Source: an uncultured Ruminococcus sp.
GTDB lineage: Bacteria; Bacillota; Clostridia; Oscillospirales; Ruminococcaceae
Assembly (NCBI GenBank): GCA_946188175.1
Contig: CAMHUJ010000115.1
Span: forward strand, 1 to 6,059
Length of the DNA: 6,059 bases
Reading direction: 5' to 3'
Numbering within the stretch: the first letter of the stretch is position 1; the number at the start of each line of letters is the position of its first letter. Below, one piece after another: positions 1 through 5,024 of this stretch. Below the pieces are notes generated by a model. It searched no databases. It was not told where the DNA came from and saw nothing but the letters and a program-made list of their open reading frames with translations. The position numbers and the translations under genes were made by a program.

Positions 1-1
1 T

Positions 2-220
2 GTCGGCGATTGCCTCGGCTATATCACGCAAATGGACATGAAGGATGAGGCGACGCGCATTACGCTGCTGAAGGCGGACAGTGACTGCAACTTTCTCATT
101 GCTGTGGATACGGACAGCGAATCGCTGCAAACCACGGTAATGCGTGCGATTGATACGAAGAAAAAGGACATCCCGATTCCGGATTTTATCAAGGATGAGG
201 GCTATGAGTTCTGGAAATAG
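2..220 (+). CDS. 3' end of an unrecognised protein (partial)
   Basis: The frame is open from the left edge of the window to a TAG at 218-220, giving the last 72 residues of a protein whose start lies outside. The first in-frame ATG is at 32, but codons before it (V-G-D-C-L-G-Y-I-T-Q) read on smoothly, so 32 is unlikely to be the true start. The visible part is acidic and soluble-looking, with alternating strand-like stretches (residues NFLIAVDTD) and a charged tail ending in E-F-W-K. There is no membrane segment and no motif I recognise. The next gene starts 54 bases downstream on the same strand with no terminator-like hairpin between, so the two may be co-transcribed. Function is unknown. 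Confidence 0.6.
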   Translation, partial: VGDCLGYITQMDMKDEATRITLLKADSDCNFLIAVDTDSESLQTTVMRAIDTKKKDIPIPDFIKDEGYEFWK

Positions 221-245
221 AAAGACGACTGACAACCAATAGAAA

Positions 246-256
246 CGGCTAAGCCG
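246..256. repeat. small inverted repeat before the 353-aa unknown gene
   Basis: CGGCT, one A, then AGCCG form a perfect 11-base inverted repeat five bases upstream of the AAGGA ribosome binding site. As RNA it could fold only into a four-pair stem with a three-base loop, and it has no T-run, so it is not a terminator. It may be chance. Confidence 0.25.
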
Positions 257-260
257 CAGA

Positions 261-265
261 AAGGA
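261..265 (+). promoter_or_regulatory. ribosome binding site that decides the start of the 353-aa unknown gene
   Basis: AAGGA lies directly against the first ATG (266), which is too close to serve it, and nine bases before the second in-frame ATG (275), which is the normal spacing. The same AGAAAGGA motif precedes coaD at 1942-1949 with similar spacing. This supports 275 as the start. Confidence 0.7.
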
Positions 266-274
266 ATGGGCAAT

Positions 275-1336
275 ATGGAGAATGTTCAACAATATCTTTC
301 GGAAATTGAAGAAGCATGTGATTTTTCGATTCAACCGCTCCCGACGCAGCTTGACTTTAATGATAGAACAAGATTTGCGAAGCTGGATATTGATAAGTCA
401 CATCTTAGTATGTTCACGCAGCAGATACTTCCGGCGGCGGCAACCGGCATGTTGGCAAATGCGTATTCTGTCAAATTTCCAGAAGGCATGCCGCATACGC
501 TTATGAAGCTGAAAGACGGTGGAGTAGGCTCTGCAATTATGGGCGAAAAAGGTATTATTGGGCAGGCTTCATTTCATCGGATGATAGCGCCAGCGGCTAT
601 AATGGGCGTGTTTACAGTAATGTCCGCAGTAACCGGTCAGTATTTCCTTGCCGAAATCAACAGCAAACTGGATAAGATCAGTCAGAATGTAAGTGATATT
701 CTTGCATTCCTTTACGGTGATAAAAAAGCAGAATTAGTTTCAGAGATTTCTTTTATTCAGTATGCACAGCGGTGCTATGATTCGATTGCTGCACATGAAT
801 CGCAGCGAATTGCGACAATCAGCGGTATTCAGGATGCGAAAAAGGTCGCCATGAAGGATATAGAGTTTTATCTGAATGATCTTGAAGCGACAGTAAAAAA
901 GAATCTCGAAAAGAATGACCGCAGAGGTAAATCACTGGCAGAGATGAAAGAAATAAATCAGATTATGGACAGCTTGGAATTGTCGCTACAGCTTTATATC
1001 ATTAGTTGTATCCTTGAACCATACTATGCACAGAATTTTGATAAGGCATATCTGGATTATCTGATTGAAAATACCGCAGAATATGTTTCAAAGTATAGAG
1101 AGAAAATTCGGACATGTCTCGGCATGATGCACGGTCACGGCTATGCATTGCTTGCGGATAAGCCGCAGCGCTTTGATTTGAAATCGCGTTTATCCGAGGT
1201 GGAGCGAATGCTCGAAAAGCTGCCGATTGGAGAGGCAGCGGTTCGTCAGCAGATGCATGATGCGCTGTATGCGCCGTTGCAATCGACCGAATTGTATATT
1301 ACTGAAAACGGAGAAGCGTATTACGCAATCCCCTGA
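275..1336 (+). CDS. unrecognised 353-aa protein with one hydrophobic segment and a short coiled coil
   Basis: I do not recognise the family. The start at 275 is chosen over 266 because the AAGGA at 261-265 is nine bases upstream of 275. Residues 1-100 are mixed, with a small-residue-rich patch at 53-63. Residues 103-125 form one hydrophobic stretch able to cross or insert into a membrane. It runs straight into an amphipathic helix (126-147) in which I128, L132, I135, V139, I142 and L146 are spaced 4-3-4-3-4, a clean heptad pattern. The remaining ~200 residues are predicted mostly helical and charged, with a second less hydrophobic helix around 235-255. There is no signal peptide. A line of this gene (661-720) counts 38% GC against 53% for a line of coaD (2221-2280), suggesting a different origin from its neighbours. 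It ends 18 bases before rsmD and may share its transcript. The build resembles helical membrane-active proteins, but that is only a guess from shape. Confidence 0.8.
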   Translation: MENVQQYLSEIEEACDFSIQPLPTQLDFNDRTRFAKLDIDKSHLSMFTQQILPAAATGMLANAYSVKFPEGMPHTLMKLKDGGVGSAIMGEKGIIGQASFHRMIAPAAIMGVFTVMSAVTGQYFLAEINSKLDKISQNVSDILAFLYGDKKAELVSEISFIQYAQRCYDSIAAHESQRIATISGIQDAKKVAMKDIEFYLNDLEATVKKNLEKNDRRGKSLAEMKEINQIMDSLELSLQLYIISCILEPYYAQNFDKAYLDYLIENTAEYVSKYREKIRTCLGMMHGHGYALLADKPQRFDLKSRLSEVERMLEKLPIGEAAVRQQMHDALYAPLQSTELYITENGEAYYAIP

Positions 1337-1354
1337 ATATTAGGAGGCAATACC

Positions 1355-1906
1355 ATGCGAGTGATTACCGGAACGGCGCGCGGCAGGCGCCTGATTACGC
1401 CGGAGGGGCTGGATACCCGTCCGACGACCGATAAAGTGAAGGAAGCGATCTGCTCCTCGCTGCAATTTGATTTTCCGGAGGCGAATGTGCTCGATCTGTT
1501 CGCAGGCAGCGGACAAATGGCGATTGAAGCACTGAGCCGCGGTGCACGGCGCGCAACGCTCATTGATGCCGACCAGCGAGCGATCACCTGTATTCGGGAG
1601 AATGTCAAGGGCTGCGGCTTTGCCGATCAGGCGACCGTACTCAAATCGGATGCGGTCAGCTTTTTGCAGCGGACATCGGATCGTTTTGATATTGCGTTCC
1701 TCGATCCGCCCTACCGGCACGATATTTTGCAGCAGATTCTGCCGATTCTCGCAGAAAAAATGCAAAAAAACGGGATAATTGTCTGTGAACATGAGCCGGA
1801 ATGCAAAATTCCTGAGAGAATTCTGCATTTTGAATTGCAAAAGCAGAAAAAATATGGTAAAATAATAATAAGTATTTACCGGAACGCCGATGCAGATGCC
1901 GATTGA
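1355..1906 (+). CDS. rsmD: 16S rRNA (guanine(966)-N(2))-methyltransferase RsmD
   Basis: RsmD transfers a methyl group from S-adenosylmethionine to N2 of G966 in 16S rRNA during assembly of the small ribosomal subunit. The 183-aa protein matches the family's usual length and order. It has the N-terminal MRVITGTARGR strand, TRPTTDKVKEAI at 21-32, the SAM-binding loop DLFAGSG at 47-53, the acidic end of strand two around D71-D73, and the catalytic DPPY at 117-120. The residue after the SAM loop that is often glycine (GIEALSRGA) is alanine here (A56), which should be tolerated. The protein ends in an odd NADADAD tail encoded by repeated GAT/GCN codons. The start is fixed by AGGAGG at 1342-1347, seven bases before the ATG. 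coaD follows on the same strand after 50 bases, a pairing that is common in Firmicutes. Confidence 0.95.
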   Translation: MRVITGTARGRRLITPEGLDTRPTTDKVKEAICSSLQFDFPEANVLDLFAGSGQMAIEALSRGARRATLIDADQRAITCIRENVKGCGFADQATVLKSDAVSFLQRTSDRFDIAFLDPPYRHDILQQILPILAEKMQKNGIIVCEHEPECKIPERILHFELQKQKKYGKIIISIYRNADADAD

Positions 1907-1943
1907 CCCGATGCGTACCGGTATCAAATCTGACAGAACGCAG

Positions 1944-1949
1944 AAAGGA
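1944..1949 (+). promoter_or_regulatory. ribosome binding site that decides the coaD start
   Basis: AAAGGA lies seven bases before the ATG at 1957. An in-frame TTG at 1903 would add 18 residues unlike the family and has no comparable site, so 1957 is taken as the start. Confidence 0.75.
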
Positions 1950-1956
1950 ATCTGCC

Positions 1957-2550
1957 ATGAGTGAAACAAAACGCCGTGTCGCGGTCTGCCCCGGCAGCTT
2001 CGATCCGGTCACATACGGGCACCTCGATATCATCAGCAGAGCCGCAAAGCTCTTTGACAAGGTGATCGTGCTCGTATCCGCAAATCTCGAAAAGCATCCC
2101 GTGTTTACCCTCACCGAGCGTCTGCTCATGATTGAAAAGGTGACAGCGGGCTTTGATAATATTGTCATTGACATACTGGAGGATGAGCTGCTCGCGGATT
2201 ATGTCCGCAGAGTCGGCGCGAATGCGATCGTCAAGGGTCTGCGCGCCGTGACGGACTTTGAATATGAGTTCCAGATGGCACTCGGCAACAAGAAGCTCTA
2301 TCCGGGCGCCGAGACCGTGTTCCTCACGACCGCAGCCGAGAATATGTATCTCAGCTCCAGTATCGTCCGGCAGATCGCCACGCTCGGCGGCGATATCAGC
2401 AGCTTTGTTCCGCCGGAGATTCTCTCCGTGATTATGGAGCGGCTGCATAAACCACAGAACCATTCACCTTCCGGAAAGACTGCCAGCGCGCAGGAGCTCC
2501 GGCAGGTGCAGCAATTTGCAAATGCAATCGGAAAGGAAGAATCGGAATGA
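1957..2550 (+). CDS. coaD: phosphopantetheine adenylyltransferase CoaD
   Basis: CoaD makes dephospho-CoA and pyrophosphate from ATP and 4'-phosphopantetheine, the fourth step of coenzyme A synthesis in the cytoplasm; it is typically a hexamer. Visible hallmarks are the nucleotidyltransferase start CPGSFDPVTYGHLD (11-24), with the T19-x-x-H22 form of the HxGH motif, KGLRAVTDFEYE (93-104), which contacts substrate, and the SSSIVR motif (133-138) that binds ATP phosphates. At 197 residues it is about 35 longer than the usual ~160. The conserved fold ends near residue 164, and the rest is a polar, glutamine-rich tail (KPQNHSPSGK onward) likely to be flexible. The ATG at 1957 is chosen over an in-frame TTG at 1903 because of its ribosome binding site and because family members begin just before the CPGSFDP strand. 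Its TGA overlaps the next ATG as ATGA, so translation is probably coupled. Confidence 0.96.
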   Translation: MSETKRRVAVCPGSFDPVTYGHLDIISRAAKLFDKVIVLVSANLEKHPVFTLTERLLMIEKVTAGFDNIVIDILEDELLADYVRRVGANAIVKGLRAVTDFEYEFQMALGNKKLYPGAETVFLTTAAENMYLSSSIVRQIATLGGDISSFVPPEILSVIMERLHKPQNHSPSGKTASAQELRQVQQFANAIGKEESE

Positions 2551-2990
2551 GTGTATTTGATGTTCTTGACGAAATGGATGACCTTCTGGACAATGCGAAA
2601 GTGTTTCCGCTTGCCGCACATAAGATCGTCATTGACGGCGACCGCTTCCGTGAACTGGTCAACGATATCCGTCTCAACATGCCGAAGGAGATGAAGCGTG
2701 CGCAGACCATTGACTATGACTGCGACCGCATCATGAAGGAGGCACAGTCCAACGCGGAAAAGATCATCCGCGGCGCAGAGGAGCGCGCGAAGGCACTGGT
2801 TGCGGAGAATTCCATTGTTGAGGAAGCGAAGAAGCGTGCCCACGAAATCCTTGCCAAGACCAAGGCGAAGTGTGAGGATACGAAGGATGCGACGGCAGCC
2901 TATGTCCTGCAATCCCTGAACTCGACCGAGACCAAGCTCAATGAGCTGATGCAGGATCTCAAGCGTGAAAAGAGTAATTGGGAAAAATAA
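2547..2990 (+). CDS. small helical coiled-coil protein, V-/F-type ATPase stalk-like, unknown function
   Basis: This is a 147-aa acidic/basic protein with no signal peptide or membrane segment. Residues 1-50 hold a conserved-looking start (VFDVLDEMDDLLDNAK, then LAAHKIVIDGDRFRELV). From about 50 to the end it is a long alanine-, glutamate- and lysine-rich helix with repeated A-xx-I and EA-xxx-AEKII patterns (65-74, 77-83, 92-104). Such proteins are often auto-annotated as ATPase subunit b/H or DivIVA-like because of helix composition, which is not good evidence of function. From memory, similar short proteins sit next to coaD in many Clostridia, but I cannot name a role. The start overlaps the coaD stop (ATGA) with GAAAGGA at 2531-2537 upstream. 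A cytoplasmic scaffold or division-linked role is possible but unproven. Confidence 0.85.
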   Translation: MSVFDVLDEMDDLLDNAKVFPLAAHKIVIDGDRFRELVNDIRLNMPKEMKRAQTIDYDCDRIMKEAQSNAEKIIRGAEERAKALVAENSIVEEAKKRAHEILAKTKAKCEDTKDATAAYVLQSLNSTETKLNELMQDLKREKSNWEK

Positions 2991-3523
2991 AGCGTGAAAA
3001 GCGGCAGCTGGTGATCCGGATTGTGCTGACGCTGCTCTGGATGTGCGTGATTTTCTGGTTTTCCGCGAAGAATGCGGATGAATCCAGCAGCATGAGCGGA
3101 GGACTGCTCCGGTCGTTGCTTTCGGTTGTGATTCCGCACTGGAAGCTGCGCAGCGCCGCAGAACAGCAGGCGATCATAGATCAGCTCCATACGATCTTCC
3201 GCAAATGCGGACATTTTTCGGAATATACCGTTCTGGGGATTCTGCTTGCCGCGACGGCAAGACAGCTCCGGAAATGCATAGCAGAAAGCCGGCAGGCGAT
3301 CACAAAAGAAGTGATAATACTGCCGGCGCTTTGTGCGTTGATCTATGCTTGCAGCGATGAATTCCACCAGCGGTTTGTACCGGGGCGGAGCTGTGAGCTG
3401 CGCGATGTCTGCATTGATTCCGGCGGTGCGGTGCTGGGGATACTGATCTCGACGGTACTGTCGCTGGTGATTCACAGGCTCATAAAAAACAGGCAGAAGA
3501 AATCCGCCCCGTGTCAGCAGTGA
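2978..3523 (+). CDS. VanZ-family membrane protein (TTG start)
   Basis: This is a 181-aa integral membrane protein of the VanZ-like family, named after the teicoplanin-resistance protein VanZ; the exact activity of most members is unknown. Hydrophobic segments are at about 12-28, 83-97, 112-126 and 150-166. Family motifs are clear: RKCGHFSEY at 75-83, SDEFHQRFVPGR at 126-137 and RDVCIDSGGAVLG at 142-154. The start is TTG at 2978: an in-frame TAA at 2975-2977 rules out anything earlier, and the next usable codon (GTG at 3011) would fall inside the first membrane segment. The ribosome binding site is weak (AAAAGAG just before), and the frame overlaps the previous gene by 13 bases, so translation probably depends on coupling. 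This lone housekeeping-context copy gives no reason to assume glycopeptide resistance. The stop codon lies in the loop of the terminator hairpin. Confidence 0.92.
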   Translation: MGKIKREKRQLVIRIVLTLLWMCVIFWFSAKNADESSSMSGGLLRSLLSVVIPHWKLRSAAEQQAIIDQLHTIFRKCGHFSEYTVLGILLAATARQLRKCIAESRQAITKEVIILPALCALIYACSDEFHQRFVPGRSCELRDVCIDSGGAVLGILISTVLSLVIHRLIKNRQKKSAPCQQ

Positions 3524-3547
3524 AGCTGAACGGAGCGGATTCTTTTT
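3501..3547 (+). terminator. rho-independent terminator of the rsmD-coaD-vanZ run, possibly two-way
   Basis: The arms AATCCGCCCCGT (3501-3512) and ACGGAGCGGATT (3530-3541) pair over 12 positions with one mismatch. Above a bulged G, TCAGC (3514-3518) and GCTGA (3525-3529) extend the stem around a six-base loop. CTTTTT follows at 3542-3547. The hairpin includes the vanZ stop codon in its loop. Read on the other strand the stem is followed by a pyrimidine-rich stretch and then T6 (complement of 3484-3489), so it may also end the transporter transcript, whose last gene stops at 3557. Confidence 0.85.
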
Positions 3548-3556
3548 ATGCGCATA

Positions 3557-4282
3557 TCACAGCACCTTGGAGAGGAACTCCTGAAGGCGCGGATTCTTCG
3601 GATTGCGGAAAAATTCCTTCGGCGTATTCTGTTCCACGACGCCGCCGTCCGCCATAAACATCACGCGCGAGGCGACCTCCTTTGCAAAGCCCATTTCATG
3701 CGTCACGACGACCATTGTCATACCGTCGTCAGCAAGCTGCTTCATGAGCTGCAAGACCTCGCCGACCATTTCCGGATCGAGCGCGGATGTCGGCTCGTCA
3801 AAGAGCATGACCTCGGGGTTCATTGCCAGTGCACGCGCAATCGCAATGCGCTGCTTCTGACCGCCGGAGAGCTGCGAGGGATATGCCTTTGCCTTATCCG
3901 GCAGCCCGACGCGCTCGAGCAGCTCCTTCGCCTTTTTATCTGCTGCTGCCGCGTCCATGCGCTTCAGCTTGACCGGTGCAAGCGTGATATTCTGCTGAAT
4001 CGTCAGGTGCGGGAACAGATTGAAGTGCTGGAACACCATGCCCATGCGCATCCGGACCTCATTGATCTCCTTGTCATGCAGATGCGTGATCTCCTTGCCG
4101 TCGAAGAAAATCTCTCCGCCGGTCGGCTGTTCCATGAGGTTCAGGCAGCGCAGAAAGGTCGATTTACCCGAGCCGGAGGGTCCGATGATGACAACCTTTT
4201 CGCCCTTTTCGATATGCTCGGTGATGCCGCACAGCACCTTCGTATTGTGAAAATCCTTCGTCAGATTTTTAACGTCGATCAT
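3557..4282 (-). CDS. polar amino-acid ABC transporter, ATP-binding protein (GlnQ type)
   Basis: This is the ATPase that drives uptake through the permease encoded just upstream. At 241 residues it is the normal family length, and all nucleotide-binding parts are present in order: Walker A GPSGSGKST (34-42), Q-loop glutamine Q85 in FQHFNLFPH, signature LSGGQ (138-142), Walker B with catalytic E163 (LFDEP, 160-164), D-loop SALD (166-169) and switch histidine H195. The FNLFPH stretch and the LSGGQKQR form are typical of the polar amino-acid (GlnQ/HisP) group. It has no extra regulatory C-terminal domain of the MetN kind. The ATG overlaps the end of the permease gene by 14 bases, with AAAGGAGG on the minus strand (complement of 4293-4300) at good spacing. 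The substrate cannot be told from the ATPase, so no firm gene symbol is given. Confidence 0.96.
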   Translation of the reverse strand: MIDVKNLTKDFHNTKVLCGITEHIEKGEKVVIIGPSGSGKSTFLRCLNLMEQPTGGEIFFDGKEITHLHDKEINEVRMRMGMVFQHFNLFPHLTIQQNITLAPVKLKRMDAAAADKKAKELLERVGLPDKAKAYPSQLSGGQKQRIAIARALAMNPEVMLFDEPTSALDPEMVGEVLQLMKQLADDGMTMVVVTHEMGFAKEVASRVMFMADGGVVEQNTPKEFFRNPKNPRLQEFLSKVL

Positions 4283-4958
4283 TTGCTGCGAGCCTCCTTT
4301 CCAGAATACCGACGAGCTTCGTCAGTACGACGACCATGAACAGATAGATCGCGGCGACTGCCAGCAGCGGCAGGAACGCCGAGAAGGTCTGCGAGCGGAT
4401 GATATCGCCGCCCTTGGTCAGATCCTCGATCGCAATATAACCGGCGACGGATGTCTCCTTGAGCAGCACGATGCACTCATTTGCCAGTGCAGGCAGGACA
4501 TTCTTGAACGCCTGCGGCAAAATGATATAGAGCATGGTCTGCGGATAATTGAGACCGAGACTTCTGCCAGCCTCAAGCTGACCGACATCAATCGACATGA
4601 TGCCGCCGCGGACGATCTCCGCGACATATGCGCCCGAATTGATGCCGAATGCGACCACGGCGACAAAGGTCTTGGAGACCGGCACCGTCGCAAAAATCAC
4701 AAAATAGATAATCAGAAGCTGCACAACGACCGGCGTACCGCGGATGACCGTCAGATACAGGCGGCAGATCAGGTCGGGAATCAGCAGCTTATTCGTCCGC
4801 AGATAGGTCGAGCGGATAATTGCAACCAGAAAGCCGAGAATCAAGCCGAGAATCACGGCAAAGAAGGTGATCAGCAGCGTTGTGCAGAGACCGTTCCAGA
4901 GATAAGTCCAGCGGTCTGCTTCGATGAAATTCTGCCGAAAGCTGTCAGCAAAGCCCAT
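4269..4958 (-). CDS. polar amino-acid ABC transporter, permease protein (GlnP/HisM type)
   Basis: This is the inner membrane channel subunit, 229 residues, which would work as a homodimer since only one permease gene is present. Hydrophobic helices are seen at about 24-48, 77-92, 96-116, 155-175 and 193-218. The family signature RGTPVVVQ is at 73-80. The EAA loop that docks on the ATPase is at about 126-150, with LEAGRSLGL and the ending LPQA. The start at 4958 (MGFADSF) is preferred to an in-frame upstream ATG at 5012: GGAGG on the minus strand (complement of 4967-4971) is eight bases before it, while the extra 18 residues would be encoded by an intergenic hairpin. There is no binding-protein domain fused to it, unlike lactococcal GlnP. 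It overlaps the ATPase gene by 14 bases. Confidence 0.95.
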   Translation of the reverse strand: MGFADSFRQNFIEADRWTYLWNGLCTTLLITFFAVILGLILGFLVAIIRSTYLRTNKLLIPDLICRLYLTVIRGTPVVVQLLIIYFVIFATVPVSKTFVAVVAFGINSGAYVAEIVRGGIMSIDVGQLEAGRSLGLNYPQTMLYIILPQAFKNVLPALANECIVLLKETSVAGYIAIEDLTKGGDIIRSQTFSAFLPLLAVAAIYLFMVVVLTKLVGILERRLAANDRR

Positions 4959-4966
4959 GTTCCGTT

Positions 4967-4971
4967 CCTCC
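4967..4971 (-). promoter_or_regulatory. ribosome binding site that decides the permease start
   Basis: GGAGG on the minus strand sits eight bases before the ATG at 4958. It supports this start over the earlier in-frame ATG at 5012. Confidence 0.8.
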
Positions 4972-4972
4972 G

Positions 4973-5005
4973 AAAACAGCAGGGCTGTCACTTTGCAGAC
5001 AGCCC
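4973..5005 (-). terminator. intergenic hairpin between binding-protein and permease genes (leaky terminator or mRNA stabiliser)
   Basis: On the minus strand GGGCTGTC (complement of 4998-5005) pairs perfectly with GACAGCCC (complement of 4982-4989) across an eight-base loop, followed by TGCTGTTTT. It lies 19 bases past the binding-protein stop and ends 10 bases before the permease ribosome binding site. The T-run is short and displaced, so full termination is unlikely. In many transporter operons such hairpins let the binding protein be made in excess over the membrane parts, by partial termination or by protecting the upstream mRNA. Confidence 0.6.
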
Positions 5006-5024
5006 AAATCAAATATGTATCGGT

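Noticed and set aside
246..256. CGGCT-A-AGCCG as a terminator or riboswitch before the unknown gene
   Set aside because: It is too short, with a three-base loop and no T-run. It is listed only as a small inverted repeat.
1903..1956. Possible longer coaD from a TTG at 1903 overlapping rsmD
   Set aside because: The extra 18 residues are unlike the family, and AAAGGA at 1944-1949 points to the ATG at 1957.
1340..1969. 209-codon open frame on the minus strand across rsmD
   Set aside because: It lies opposite rsmD, whose DLFAGSG and DPPY motifs are unmistakable. It has no family resemblance or ribosome binding site.
2978..3523. VanZ protein as an antibiotic-resistance determinant
   Set aside because: No vanHAX or regulatory genes are nearby, and VanZ-like proteins are common in Firmicutes without resistance.
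3548..4339. 263-codon open frame on the plus strand, opposite the ATPase gene
   Set aside because: It is the antisense of a textbook ABC ATPase. Its product is rich in histidine, leucine and arginine, as expected of a mirrored frame, and it has no start signal.
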